A stretch of 64,000 nucleotides of DNA, taken from assembly GCF_012912005.1 (NCBI RefSeq), contig NZ_JABBEA010000002.1:372001-436000 (forward strand), in the 5' to 3' direction. The notes under the pieces were generated by a model that was not told where the DNA came from, did no database searches, and saw only the letters and a list, made by a program, of their open reading frames with translations. Both the position numbers and the translations under genes were made by a program. The DNA is from Paenibacillus sp. SZ31 (GTDB taxonomy: Bacteria > Bacillota > Bacilli > Paenibacillales > Paenibacillaceae). Each line of letters starts with the position of its first letter. Position 1 is the stretch's first letter. This document shows positions 1 to 8,706 of the stretch, in pieces.

Positions 1-252
1 AAATTATAACCCATTATCAGGTCCTTTCGGCTAGATTTTGATAATCCTCGAACAACATTTGAAGAATCACAACGTTCATGGTAAAATATAGGATTTTAAT
101 CACTATATCATTTCCACTGGAGTACGATGACACACAAAATGGAATACCTATAATTTTCGATGTAAACACTTTAATTTGTATACTGTTTCCAGGTTGCAAA
201 TCATAATAATACAAGTCATTCAGCTCTTGTGCTTCGGTAATTTCAAATAAAA
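1..252. other. Unassigned left edge
   Basis: No supportable gene is seen in the first 250 bases. An 84-codon open frame runs on the minus strand through this stretch, but its only ATG lies in the loop of the terminator at 253-289 and no ribosome site precedes it. The region is downstream of the binding-protein gene and separated from it by that terminator. It may hold the end of a gene beginning outside any recognisable signal, or nothing. Confidence 0.4.
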
Positions 253-289
253 GCAAAAAACATCGAGCCATGTAGGACGGCTCGATGTT
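253..289 (-). terminator. Intrinsic terminator of binding-protein gene
   Basis: Perfect 11-bp stem (259-269 with 279-289), 9-nt loop, followed on the minus strand by a run of T. It lies 27 bases past the stop of the gene at 316-2010. Confidence 0.85.
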
Positions 290-315
290 TTCTTGTTCTT
301 AATATGCGCTGCTAG

Positions 316-2010
316 TTAATTGATCTCTTTTCCCGTCCACAATCGAACGCGATCTTTAATCCACTCTGTATACTGCTGTTCCATGCCTACTGCACCTGCA
401 TTATCAAGTTCAGCAATCATATTGTCGTATATGCCTTCAAAGGCACTCGGAGAGGATGTAATCGCTTCGGCGATCCGTTTCTGAATAATATCCTGCGTTT
501 TCTGGTACACCACATTATAATCTCCGCTATCGGATGGAATCGGCATATTGTAAGCTGCGCCCCACTCTTTCACCGGGAACTCCTCTTCGGAAGGGAACAA
601 GTCCTTCCACGTGGTAATCCCATAGCCCTTCAATGCTTCTTTTTCCTCATCAGAATAACTTTGCTGAATCTGTTCTGGATAATTGGTTGTATAGTAGTTA
701 TCCGTTGAATCTTTAACACCATCACCGTAATGGGCACCAAAAATGTAGTACAAACCTACGCCGGTTTCTTTGGTAAATGTGTTATTGTCTTTGTTTTTAC
801 GTTCCTGCACATCTGCCGGGATGTTGCGAACACCGTCTTCCACGTTATATTGCTCGCCTTCAACGCCCCAGTTTCTCAATACTTGCCCTTCTTCAGAAGA
901 CATCCAATCCAGGAATTTGATGGCCCGGACAGGATCTTCACAATCGACCGTTATGCCAATGCCATAACCGTCAAAGCCGATATTCTGGAAGTCTTTGCGC
1001 TGAAAACTGTCATCCAGTGTTACCGGATAGAATCCGTAGGTCATGTCGTCTTTCCCGGCACTTTTCAGCGCATTTTCCGCATCACTGAATCCCCAGTTCG
1101 GATCAAGCAAAGAAAGCACGCGTCCGCTGGCGATTTTGGACTTATACTGGTCATCTTTTTGAACAAAACTGTCCTTGTCCAGCAAGCCTTCATTGTACAT
1201 CTTGTTCAACCAACGGAAATATTCCTTTTCCTCTGGCCGTTTGTAATGTAGAACAGCTTCATATGTGTCAGGATCGATGAAATACTCGCCATCTCCGGGG
1301 CCACCCGTAGACATGGCAGCGGGGTCAGTCACCGTAATCATGCGTCTCCAACCATCCGCACTAAGTGTTAATGGAATCGTTGGCTGACCGTCTTCTGTTG
1401 TCGGATGCTTCTCGTAAAAGTCACGTAGCACATTTTCGAAATCGTTTAAGGTTTTGATCTCAGGATACCCGAGTTCCTTGACTACACGATGCTGAATGGC
1501 TGCGCCATTCGTGGCATCGAAGCTGACCTGATCGATTGCGCCGTTTGTCGGAATCCAATAAATTGAAGGATCATCATTGCTGTATTTCAACCGATTGAAG
1601 TGCTCCCCGTAGATTTTTTTCAGATTGGGTGCATGTTCTTCGATCAGATCTGTCAAATCAACCATTGCACCCGCATCAACGAGTCTGGTTAAGTTGCCTT
1701 TGGGGAAGATCAGATCCGGATAATCACCGCTGGCAGCCATCAGGGAAATACGGTCGTTGCCGCCTCCGCTCGAGATATCGAATTCTGCATCAATGCTTAC
1801 ACCGGTTTCTTCCGTAATTTTTTTCCCTACAGCATCTTGCATTTTGTTCCAGTTGGGACTTGCATCTGCGCCGAAAAAGCTAAATGTAATCGGACTGTTG
1901 GGATCACTGGTATTCGATTCGGAATTCTCTGCAGCATTTCCGCAACCAGCGGAAACTAGCACAACACTTGTTACGAGACAAGCTCCTAGCACTTTTGATA
2001 CGGCTCTCAT
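316..2010 (-). CDS. Extracellular solute-binding lipoprotein (carbohydrate ABC importer type)
   Basis: The 564-residue product starts with a lipoprotein signal: basic start, hydrophobic stretch and lipobox V-S-A-G-C with Cys23 as the lipidated residue. A Ser/Asn-rich linker follows, then a long periplasmic-binding-protein body with Trp/Tyr-rich C-terminal part, typical of the large LplA/YtcQ-like family 1 binding proteins common in Paenibacillus. It would bind a sugar or oligosaccharide outside the membrane and hand it to an ABC permease. No permease or ATPase gene is adjacent in the window, so this is either an orphan or its partners lie elsewhere. A strong ribosome site (AGGGGG) lies 9-10 bases before the ATG. 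A catabolite-type site is visible at 2083-2096 upstream. Family assignment is firm; the ligand is unknown. Confidence 0.85.
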   Translation of the reverse strand: MRAVSKVLGACLVTSVVLVSAGCGNAAENSESNTSDPNSPITFSFFGADASPNWNKMQDAVGKKITEETGVSIDAEFDISSGGGNDRISLMAASGDYPDLIFPKGNLTRLVDAGAMVDLTDLIEEHAPNLKKIYGEHFNRLKYSNDDPSIYWIPTNGAIDQVSFDATNGAAIQHRVVKELGYPEIKTLNDFENVLRDFYEKHPTTEDGQPTIPLTLSADGWRRMITVTDPAAMSTGGPGDGEYFIDPDTYEAVLHYKRPEEKEYFRWLNKMYNEGLLDKDSFVQKDDQYKSKIASGRVLSLLDPNWGFSDAENALKSAGKDDMTYGFYPVTLDDSFQRKDFQNIGFDGYGIGITVDCEDPVRAIKFLDWMSSEEGQVLRNWGVEGEQYNVEDGVRNIPADVQERKNKDNNTFTKETGVGLYYIFGAHYGDGVKDSTDNYYTTNYPEQIQQSYSDEEKEALKGYGITTWKDLFPSEEEFPVKEWGAAYNMPIPSDSGDYNVVYQKTQDIIQKRIAEAITSSPSAFEGIYDNMIAELDNAGAVGMEQQYTEWIKDRVRLWTGKEIN

Positions 2011-2082
2011 TATTTCTCTGCCCCCTAGATGTTGTTATTCGTGTTAACTAATCCAGAAAATAAGGATGGTTCACTTCGGAAT

Positions 2083-2096
2083 AGTATACGCTTACA
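2083..2096 (-). promoter_or_regulatory. Possible cre (CcpA) site upstream of binding protein
   Basis: Minus strand reads TGTAAGCGTATACT, which fits the loose cre pattern TGNAANCGNWNNCA except for the last base. It overlaps a TATACT -10-like hexamer and lies about 75 bases before the ATG of the binding-protein gene. A carbon-repressed sugar-binding gene would make sense, but the match is imperfect. Confidence 0.4.
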
Positions 2097-2240
2097 TAAC
2101 AAAGCGTTAACAAATGATTAAAATCCTGCCTACCCTATTCCATGCTTAAAGTATAAGGAAGTCTATTAATCCCAACCTTGATTATTAAGCCATGAAAATA
2201 GCATGATCTAGACATGAGTCTTAGTCAAACTGCATAAACC

Positions 2241-2264
2241 AAAAAAGCGATGGTTGCCCATCGC
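2241..2264 (-). terminator. Intrinsic terminator of barnase/barstar operon
   Basis: 7-bp GC-rich stem (2247-2253 with 2258-2264), TTGC loop, six T on the minus strand. It follows the barstar stop by about 20 bases. Confidence 0.85.
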
Positions 2265-2283
2265 CTCATAACGCTAATACTTT

Positions 2284-2559
2284 TCAGTAATATAGTTCTA
2301 ACGTAAATCCTTGGATTTCTGCTTCAACTTCCCGCAACAATTCCATGACTTGGTCAGCGTAATCTCCAAGAATCTCTTTGCTCTTCTCGAATCCGATCCA
2401 TTGAAAAGTAAGCGGCATGCTTACAGCGCCAGTCAAGACATCCCATAGTGCGTCCAAATTGCCTCCATAGCTCTCATCTAACTCAAGCTGGTTTTGAAGA
2501 CTTTGATGGAGCTCTTCCTTGCTGTGAAAATCGTTTCCGTTAATTTGAATGATACTCAT
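2284..2559 (-). CDS. Barstar-family RNase inhibitor
   Basis: The 91-residue protein lines up along its whole length with barstar, the cytoplasmic inhibitor that plugs the active site of barnase. The inhibitory helix is clear: Y31-G-G-N34-L-D36-A-L-W39-D40, matching barstar Tyr30, Asn33, Asp35, Trp38 and Asp39, the residues that contact the RNase. The distal contact Glu76 is also kept (E77). One contact differs: barstar Tyr29, which stacks on the barnase catalytic His, is Ser30 here. The gene follows the RNase gene on the same strand after a 14-base gap, so immunity and enzyme are made from one transcript, followed by a terminator. Spacing to a ribosome site (GGAGGGATTGCT before ATG) is good. 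Product identity is nearly certain from sequence. Confidence 0.95.
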   Translation of the reverse strand: MSIIQINGNDFHSKEELHQSLQNQLELDESYGGNLDALWDVLTGAVSMPLTFQWIGFEKSKEILGDYADQVMELLREVEAEIQGFTLELYY

Positions 2560-2573
2560 AGCAATCCCTCCGT

Positions 2574-3008
2574 TTATTTTAACTGTTCAAATGACTTATA
2601 ATGATCTGTCGTCTGGTAGATTAGACCATCATTCGAGTATAGGATTCGGTCGCTTCCGCGCCGTCCTCCTGCGTAATTTATATCGGCTTCGTACCAGGTC
2701 CGGCCTTTTTTATTGGGGAGTAATCCTTCCCGGTTCCTGAACACATCGCCACCGATGCTTTTGCCTGGAGCTACTTCACGTAAGTTCCCTTCACTTGGTT
2801 CCCATCCCAGATCCCTTGCCTCTTTCTTGGTAATGTAATTCGGTGGGAGTTCATTGTGCTCCGAAATATAGTCGGCAACCTCATCAAATCCCATATCCTC
2901 CGAAACTTGAGGCGAGCCGAGATCAAGCAGTGACTGTGAAGTACAACCCGAGAACAATAATGCGGCGGTGATGATCAATAATGTGTAAGCAAATTTTCTG
3001 AAAAACAT
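2574..3008 (-). CDS. Barnase-family ribonuclease with lipoprotein signal
   Basis: A guanyl-preferring RNase of the barnase (N1/T1) family, 144 residues. The mature part follows barnase closely: F-D-x-V-A-D-Y near 41-47, N-Y-I-T-K-x-E-A 57-64, A-P-G-K-S-I-G-G-D 80-88, and the catalytic set Glu107 (barnase Glu73), Arg117 and Arg121 (Arg83, Arg87) and His136 (His102), all present. Unlike the secreted Bacillus barnase, the leader ends in a lipobox L-F-S-G-C with Cys22, followed by about 18 linker residues before the fold, so the enzyme is predicted to stay tethered to the outer face of the membrane. The barstar gene follows directly. Role could be RNA scavenging, predator or competitor defence, or contact-dependent toxicity; the last is inference. 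Confidence 0.95.
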   Translation of the reverse strand: MFFRKFAYTLLIITAALLFSGCTSQSLLDLGSPQVSEDMGFDEVADYISEHNELPPNYITKKEARDLGWEPSEGNLREVAPGKSIGGDVFRNREGLLPNKKGRTWYEADINYAGGRRGSDRILYSNDGLIYQTTDHYKSFEQLK

Positions 3009-3189
3009 AATCTTTTCTCCTTTTGATGTTCTTGCTCTTGCTGCTTCATTTTGCTGCTACTTCGATGACAATGCTTCTAATGTTAACGACTTGTGGTAAT
3101 TAAAGCAATTATGAAAACCTATCATTGAGTTAAATTCAATCGATAACAGCAGTTAACTGCTCCATTGAGATCACACTCTCATCCTTCAA

Positions 3190-3216
3190 CAAAAAAAGCC
3201 GCTAAAATAGCGACTT
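3190..3216 (-). terminator. Intrinsic terminator (AGCGGC family) after hydrolase
   Basis: Stem of 8 bp with one G-U pair on the minus strand, followed by seven T. It is the first of eight near-identical terminators in the window. Confidence 0.85.
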
Positions 3217-3261
3217 TCATCGTACCACGTAATTATCCATTCAACACATTCATTTAATAGT

Positions 3262-4023
3262 TTAATTGAATGTATCCATCCAGTTCTCCAGTGCCACAAC
3301 AACCTCTTCCAACTGCTTATCTTCCGTAATGGCAGGCTGATTATCTCCTTTTTGCATGCCGTATGAGCCAAATTGACCGTGATTTCCTCCCTCAATACTC
3401 ACATATGTCGTGTCTTCCGGAAGATTTGATTTGGAGTTCTCCCAGTCTTCTCTGTTAAGCACTCCGTCATCCGAGCCTGTAATTTGTAAGATAGACAAGT
3501 CCGTATTCTTCAAGCTACCTCCTTCATCTGCATAAGAAGCCAAGAAAAAGACGCCTTCCAACTTCTCATTGTACTCCGCAGCATACCGTGATGCGAATGA
3601 CCCTCCCAATGAATGACCTCCAATAACAAACGCTTCGTTAGGATGTTCCTCAATAAAGGAATCAGCTTTGTTTTGACCGAAAATCGCCAGGTTTATCGGC
3701 ATGTTCGCGATATATACACGGTGACCCTGTTCTGCCATTTCTCTGGCAAGTGGAGAATAACTTTCAGGTTCAACCAGACCGCCCGGATAAAAAATAATAT
3801 TGGGTTCAGTTATCTCTGTACCCACGGGTTCAAACCGGTAACCGTCCTTAATCTTGGTGACATTAACCTGAGCATCACTTGTCATCGCCGTTTCAGCTCG
3901 TTCAGAAGGACTATACGTAACCGAATTGAGATATACGAAAACGCCGGCCACGATGATAACGATAGACAGGATCGTCCACATGATTATCTTTTTCCATTTG
4001 CTTGTACGTTGTGCTGTCTTCAA
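3262..4023 (-). CDS. Membrane-anchored alpha/beta hydrolase
   Basis: A single N-terminal transmembrane helix (about residues 15-35 counting from the longest frame) is followed by an alpha/beta-hydrolase domain. The nucleophile elbow G-G-H-S-L-G-G, the acid in I-T-G-S-D-D-G and the late G-G-N-H-G-Q-F-G histidine give a complete Ser-Asp-His triad. It is probably a carboxylesterase-like enzyme facing the outside; substrate unknown. The frame opens at a GTG at 4035, but that has no ribosome site; a TTG at 4023 has AAGGTGG eight bases upstream, so the TTG start is preferred (253 residues). The gene is divergent from a TetR gene and the 26-bp palindrome between them is a likely shared operator. Confidence 0.85.
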   Translation of the reverse strand: MKTAQRTSKWKKIIMWTILSIVIIVAGVFVYLNSVTYSPSERAETAMTSDAQVNVTKIKDGYRFEPVGTEITEPNIIFYPGGLVEPESYSPLAREMAEQGHRVYIANMPINLAIFGQNKADSFIEEHPNEAFVIGGHSLGGSFASRYAAEYNEKLEGVFFLASYADEGGSLKNTDLSILQITGSDDGVLNREDWENSKSNLPEDTTYVSIEGGNHGQFGSYGMQKGDNQPAITEDKQLEEVVVALENWMDTFN

Positions 4024-4077
4024 CCCTAAAACCACCTTGTCATGAGGATATTGTTATGTCATTTTTTACTCTTCATA

Positions 4078-4103
4078 AATTATACTTACCGGTAAGTATA
4101 ATT
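4078..4103. promoter_or_regulatory. 26-bp perfect palindrome, TetR-type operator
   Basis: The core TACTTACCGGTAAGTA extends to a perfect 26-bp palindrome. It sits between the divergent hydrolase (start 4023) and TetR gene (start 4162), where a TetR dimer would repress both. Very AT-rich flanks are consistent with overlapping promoters. Confidence 0.8.
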
Positions 4104-4161
4104 ACAAGTGCTTTTGCTAACTATCGTTATTTGTCATAAAATATTCATGGAGGGAAGTCCA

Positions 4162-4773
4162 ATGACAGAAAAATCACCCAAACGTTTGCCTGGAAGACCG
4201 AAACACGGCAACGACGATATCTCGATTCAGCAAACTATTATTCAAACCGCTTCAAAACTATTCATGGAGTATGGCTACGAAACGGTCACGCTTCAGCAAA
4301 TTGGCAAAGCATGTAGCGTGTCAAAACCAACCATTTATTATCATTTCACCAGCAAACCAGAGCTTTTTAAAGTTGCCTTTAAAACGATGCTACACAATGT
4401 GAGCCGGTTAACCTCGCATATGCTTGATCAAGCCGAGAATCTGGAGTCGGGGCTTGTTCGTCTGGCAGAGGCCAGACTGGGAAATCCACATGCGGAGATT
4501 GAAACCATGCTGAGAGAAGCTGAGCCTTTTCTTGAACCAGTTCAAATTCAGGATATACGCAACGCGGAGCATCAGATTCACGAAGTGTTAGCCTCTCATT
4601 TCCAACGGGCAATGGATGAAAACAGGCTGCGAACGGACGATCCATTTTTCCTGGCAGAGACCTTCTCGACATTGATGTTAATGGGTAATCGGGAAGATAA
4701 CCTGCATAAATATGGTTCCAACTTTTCTCTAGGCCAGAAGCTAGTAGATATTTTCATTCGCGGAGCGCAGTAA
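4162..4773 (+). CDS. TetR/AcrR-family transcriptional regulator
   Basis: The 203-residue protein has a TetR N-terminal helix-turn-helix at about residues 20-65, with the hallmark T-I-Y-Y-H-F in the recognition helix, and a ligand-binding C-terminal half rich in Leu, Glu and Met. The ATG at 4162 is chosen over upstream in-frame ATGs because GGAGGGAAG lies just before it. The 26-bp palindrome 60-85 bases upstream is the likely binding site, so it should repress itself and the divergent hydrolase. An AraC gene follows after 27 bases and may be co-transcribed. The inducer cannot be read from sequence. Confidence 0.9.
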   Translation: MTEKSPKRLPGRPKHGNDDISIQQTIIQTASKLFMEYGYETVTLQQIGKACSVSKPTIYYHFTSKPELFKVAFKTMLHNVSRLTSHMLDQAENLESGLVRLAEARLGNPHAEIETMLREAEPFLEPVQIQDIRNAEHQIHEVLASHFQRAMDENRLRTDDPFFLAETFSTLMLMGNREDNLHKYGSNFSLGQKLVDIFIRGAQ

Positions 4774-4800
4774 AAATTCAGGGCAACAAGGAGAGCTGAC

Positions 4801-5682
4801 ATGAATATCCCTAGAGGAACCTATGGGTTTCGATTCGCGGAAGACAAGGAGCTCCAACTGTGTGTACTGTATGCGGCTGGATGTGATTCAATAACCGATC
4901 CTTCTTATCATTGGGATGGACTCGAACGTTCGGACGGGCCTCTCCTGTTATTCCAATATACAATCTCGGGTGAAGGTGTATTTGAGTCGAATAATCGCAT
5001 TCATCATGTTACCGCAGGACAAGCTTTTTTGGCAGAAATTCCAGGGCCACATCGCTATTACTACCATTCAGCATCAAAAGAGCCTTGGGAGTTTCTGTTC
5101 CTGCTGTTCAGGCCTACTCTTATTCTGCCCCATTGGCGAAAATTTCTTCGTGAAGCGGGAGAAGTTCCCTATCTTCCCGCTGATTGTACACCCATCCGAC
5201 TGTTGCGGATGATCGTGACTGATGCGGCGGCAGGCAGAATCACTGATCCTCTGATCGCATCATCCAGCGTATATCAGTTCATGACAGAATTGACTCGATT
5301 ACAGAAAACGACATTGCGCAACAGGGAGAATTGGTCTGAAAACATTCAAATAGCCGTTGAATACATAGAAAACAACTACTCCAAGATGATCAGTATCGAT
5401 CACCTTGCGGAGCATGTTTCCCTTTCCAAATATCATTTTATACGTCGCTTTTCCTCCAGTACAGGCTTGACGCCAGGTGCTTATCTGACCCGTGTACGCA
5501 CTGAGAAGGCGATGGAACTGCTGCGTGGAACTCCCCTTAGCATTGAAGTCATCGCCGAACAAGTCGGCTATTCCAGTGGAAGCTACTTTATCAAAGCCTT
5601 TCGCAGCATAACCGGGGTTACGCCAGGTGAATTTCGCAGTGGTGGAGAAAGTCTTGTATACCGTAAATTGTTCTTCGACTAA
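4801..5682 (+). CDS. AraC-family regulator, likely of the alpha-galactosidase gene
   Basis: 293 residues with an N-terminal cupin-like sugar-sensing domain (about 25-125) and a C-terminal double helix-turn-helix of the AraC/XylS type (about 185-280), ending in the usual I-A-x-x-V-G-Y-x-S-x-x-Y-F-x-K-A-F-R motif and T-P-G-E-F-R. A good ribosome site (AAGGAGAG) precedes the ATG. It lies directly upstream of a GH27 alpha-galactosidase on the same strand, which points to a local activator that responds to an alpha-galactoside. Association with the preceding TetR gene is by spacing only. Confidence 0.9.
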   Translation: MNIPRGTYGFRFAEDKELQLCVLYAAGCDSITDPSYHWDGLERSDGPLLLFQYTISGEGVFESNNRIHHVTAGQAFLAEIPGPHRYYYHSASKEPWEFLFLLFRPTLILPHWRKFLREAGEVPYLPADCTPIRLLRMIVTDAAAGRITDPLIASSSVYQFMTELTRLQKTTLRNRENWSENIQIAVEYIENNYSKMISIDHLAEHVSLSKYHFIRRFSSSTGLTPGAYLTRVRTEKAMELLRGTPLSIEVIAEQVGYSSGSYFIKAFRSITGVTPGEFRSGGESLVYRKLFFD

Positions 5683-5790
5683 CCGCAATATTTTGCTATT
5701 CCACACTCAACATTACTGTAGATATTAATAAAATCCTTTATTATGATGAATTGAGCGAGAGCAATAATTAATTCATAAAGGAGCATTCCC

Positions 5791-7071
5791 ATGAACCATA
5801 CGCTTGCAGCATCAACTCCACCGCTTGGCTGGAACAGCTGGGATTGTTACGGCGCAGCCGTTACGGAAGACGAAATTCGTGGCAACGCCGAGTACATGGC
5901 AGAACATCTTAAAGACTTCGGCTGGAGTTACATTACGGTTGATATTCAATGGTATGAGCCTTTGGCCAATTCTTCGCAATATCGTCCGTTCGTTCCACTA
6001 ATCATGGATGAATATTCACGGCTTATGCCTGCTGAGAATCGGTTTCCCTCCGCTGCAAGTGGACAGGGATTTAAGCCATTAGCCGATTACGTTCATAGTC
6101 TTGGACTGCAATTCGGCATTCACATCATGCGCGGTATTCCACGTCAGGCTGCACATGCGGCTACTCCGATTCTGGGTACAACCGCCACTGCGCGCGATAT
6201 TGCTCATCCGAACTCCATCTGTCCCTGGAATACGGATATGTACGGTGTTGATAGCTCAAAAGAAGGCGCACAGGCCTATTACGATTCGCTTTTTGAACTG
6301 TATGCACAATGGGGTGTTGACTTGGTGAAAGTGGACGATATTGCTGCTTCCAGGCTCTACGACACCCATCAGCCTGAGATCGAAATGATATCCAAAGCGA
6401 TTGAGCGCTCCGGTCGGCCCATGGTACTAAGTCTCTCTCCTGGCCCTGCTCCGGTGGAATACTCCGAATTCTTAGCCGAACATGCCAACATGTGGCGTGT
6501 CACGGACGATTTCTGGGACCTCTGGCCACTGTTATTGGATATGTTCGACCGCTGCCGGACGTGGCAAGGTGTTCCCAAAGCAGGCTGCTGGCCAGACTGT
6601 GATATGTTGCCTTTGGGTCATATCGGTATCCGTTCTGTAGATGGTGGTGGAGCGGATCGCTGGACGCGGTTCACACCAGACGAGCAGCTGACGATGATGT
6701 CGCTGTGGAGCATCTTCCGTTCCCCTCTCATCTTCGGTGGTGAGTTGCGAGATAATGATGACTGGACACTGTCCCTGTTAACCAATCGTGAAGTTCTGCG
6801 AATGCATCGCGAGAGTTACGGCGCCAGAGAAGCTTTACGCAGAGAGGATCTTATTGTATGGACTGCCCAACATGCGGAGGGCTCCTCTTACGTCGCTGTA
6901 TTCAACATAGGTGAGAATGCTCTCCCTGTGGATCTGTCTATAGATGAAATCGGCCTCTCGGACATTACCGAAGGTGTCGAATTGTGGAGCCAAGAAGCGG
7001 CCGAATTCAGAGAGAACTCCTTGGCTGCGACTGTGCCAGCACACGGTGCGCGTCTCTATCGGTTTTCCTAA
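5791..7071 (+). CDS. Alpha-galactosidase, glycoside hydrolase family 27
   Basis: The 426-residue enzyme begins with P-P-L-G-W-N-S-W-D (residues 10-18), the standard GH27 opening, and continues as a TIM barrel. The catalytic nucleophile is in K-V-D-D (Asp182) and the acid/base in R-V-T-D-D (Asp239/240). A short beta-sandwich domain closes the protein. It removes terminal alpha-linked galactose (or a related residue; GH27 also holds N-acetylgalactosaminidases and arabinopyranosidases). There is no signal peptide, so it acts in the cytoplasm on imported sugars. The AraC gene just upstream is its probable regulator. A bidirectional terminator follows. Confidence 0.93.
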   Translation: MNHTLAASTPPLGWNSWDCYGAAVTEDEIRGNAEYMAEHLKDFGWSYITVDIQWYEPLANSSQYRPFVPLIMDEYSRLMPAENRFPSAASGQGFKPLADYVHSLGLQFGIHIMRGIPRQAAHAATPILGTTATARDIAHPNSICPWNTDMYGVDSSKEGAQAYYDSLFELYAQWGVDLVKVDDIAASRLYDTHQPEIEMISKAIERSGRPMVLSLSPGPAPVEYSEFLAEHANMWRVTDDFWDLWPLLLDMFDRCRTWQGVPKAGCWPDCDMLPLGHIGIRSVDGGGADRWTRFTPDEQLTMMSLWSIFRSPLIFGGELRDNDDWTLSLLTNREVLRMHRESYGAREALRREDLIVWTAQHAEGSSYVAVFNIGENALPVDLSIDEIGLSDITEGVELWSQEAAEFRENSLAATVPAHGARLYRFS

Positions 7072-7081
7072 GCTTGCAAAA

Positions 7082-7130
7082 GAAAAAGAGAGGTCTGTCG
7101 CTTGTTAGACAGACCTCTTGTTCATTTCAT
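7082..7130. terminator. Bidirectional terminator between GH27 and small gene
   Basis: Perfect 11-bp stem (7089-7099 with 7108-7118) with a T-rich tail on the plus strand and a run of five A before it (T on the minus strand), so it can serve both converging genes. Confidence 0.8.
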
Positions 7131-7161
7131 TTTCATCGTTAAGATGGATTGCATAAGCATT

Positions 7162-7518
7162 TCAGTATGTATCCATGGCTTGAACAGCCAGATGAAATGC
7201 TTTAATCCTTTTTTCCAGAAGAGTCTTTTGCGGGCTACCTTCTTTGGACTTGTCATACATGTTCTCAAGGGATGGAAACAATCCCATCAAGACAAGACGA
7301 GCTTCTGCGATATCTTCCTCCATGTAGGGATGAGATTTCTGATTCCATACCTTTTCCAACAGTGCTAGACCGATGTATAAAGCTTGGAGACGTTTCTGTA
7401 ACAATGTCGTGTTATTCCTTTTCTGAGTCATATTCACTAAGGCATTTTCCGATTTGCGGATGGTTGATTGAAAGGCTTTTATGGATTCCTGTTGTTCTTC
7501 GTGTGTCACGTTTTCCAT
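7162..7518 (-). CDS. Small hypothetical protein, helical
   Basis: I do not recognise this 118-residue protein. It is predicted to be soluble and mostly alpha-helical, rich in Lys, Glu, Gln and Leu, with no signal peptide, Cys motif or metal site. The frame opens further upstream at 7620, but the ATG at 7518 has an AGAGGGG ribosome site and gives a more normal N-terminus, so it is preferred. It stands alone between the terminator shared with the alpha-galactosidase and the reductase operon. Confidence 0.6.
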   Translation of the reverse strand: MENVTHEEQQESIKAFQSTIRKSENALVNMTQKRNNTTLLQKRLQALYIGLALLEKVWNQKSHPYMEEDIAEARLVLMGLFPSLENMYDKSKEGSPQKTLLEKRIKAFHLAVQAMDTY

Positions 7519-7671
7519 GGAGTACAGACCCCTCTTTTTCTCCGAAACTATTCCTTTTGAACAGTTGTAATCATTTCTCATCTTACAATATATCTTACGC
7601 CACTTAGAGAGATTGAACAATTAGAACAACAACTGGTGAGAAGCAGTCCCTTTGCAGCTAACATGAACCCC

Positions 7672-8637
7672 TTACTTAAACTCAACACCGTATTCTTTCA
7701 AGCGTGTCTCAATAATCTCTGCGGTAATGAATTTCTCGGGGAAGTACACCCCGGGTTTCAATTTCTGTACTAATAATTGCTCCATCACGATCGCTGCCCC
7801 AAGACCCACCAAATAGGCTTGTCCTTGAGGAGCCTCGATCTCGCGACGGATCGTTGTTGAGGTTCCATCTGCTTTTTCTCCGCGTAGTTCCGTTGTCACG
7901 GTATGTGAAGCGCTGTTTCCTGCTTTTGTTCCCGGAGAATCATCGTAGGTTAGCACGAAGCGTGCGGCCTTTGCTTCCGTAGCAAGCCCTAGACTTAGAA
8001 TATCAACAACAGACGTAGCAGGTAGTTCTTGCTCCACACCTTCAGCAGCTTCCTGAGCAAGCTCCCATTTCCAAATTCCGTCTTTGACAACCATTGGGGC
8101 AAGGCTACTCGGGAAGAGATCCTCCATTTCCTCCATCGTTACGCCGCCTTCATCCGCCATATCATAATTAGCCACCATGCTGATGTTATCAATGGTTTTG
8201 AATTTTTTGGCATCTTCTATAGCCAAGATGATCGAAATTCCTGCCATCCAATGGCTGGCAAAAACAACCGGTGAAGCTTGCGGACCATATACATATGTCG
8301 CCATATCCTCTCCCATGACCGGAATGCTTCCTGTGATAGCCACAAACGGGATATGTTTATTTTGAGCGAATTTCTGTATATTAAATGTTTTATCTCTAAA
8401 GAATACACCGATAGAACTGAATTGCTCATGTGTTAGCCCCAGATCTTCTCTTGTTAGATCAATTGTAACTGCGCTGGCATTTCCGATTTCGTTAGCGATC
8501 TCTTCTGCTTTATTCAGATTACGACCACCGATGACAATGGGAAGATCAGGTAGCAGACTGCGCAGATGTCTAGTAACCCATTTACCTACAACGCCAGAAC
8601 CACCGATAAGTAATACAGGTTTATTTATGTTATTCAT
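7672..8637 (-). CDS. Saccharopine-dehydrogenase-like NAD(P)-binding protein
   Basis: The 321-residue protein opens with a Rossmann motif G-G-S-G-V-V-G-K (about 13-20) and an N-terminal domain like saccharopine dehydrogenase/homospermidine-synthase type oxidoreductases; the remainder resembles the catalytic half of that group. Reaction and substrate cannot be assigned. The ATG has GGAGG upstream. It lies 69 bases after the NmrA-type gene on the same strand with no terminator between, so the two probably share the MerR-controlled promoter at 9620-9650. Confidence 0.75.
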   Translation of the reverse strand: MNNINKPVLLIGGSGVVGKWVTRHLRSLLPDLPIVIGGRNLNKAEEIANEIGNASAVTIDLTREDLGLTHEQFSSIGVFFRDKTFNIQKFAQNKHIPFVAITGSIPVMGEDMATYVYGPQASPVVFASHWMAGISIILAIEDAKKFKTIDNISMVANYDMADEGGVTMEEMEDLFPSSLAPMVVKDGIWKWELAQEAAEGVEQELPATSVVDILSLGLATEAKAARFVLTYDDSPGTKAGNSASHTVTTELRGEKADGTSTTIRREIEAPQGQAYLVGLGAAIVMEQLLVQKLKPGVYFPEKFITAEIIETRLKEYGVEFK

Positions 8638-8706
8638 AGATTTAAAACCTCCAAGTTAGTAGAATTTGAATCGGAATTAACAATCATTGAGTGCAGTACA
8701 CTTCAA

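Noticed and set aside
17..271. 84-codon minus-strand frame
   Set aside because: Its ATG is in the loop of the terminator of the preceding gene, with no ribosome site; composition does not look like a folded protein.
730..1251. 173-codon plus-strand frame opposite the binding-protein gene
   Set aside because: Complement of a real gene with typical shadow composition and no ribosome site.
5719..5747. Promoter directly before the alpha-galactosidase gene
   Set aside because: A TATGAT hexamer exists at 5742-5747 but no acceptable -35 lies 16-18 bases upstream; not listed as a feature.
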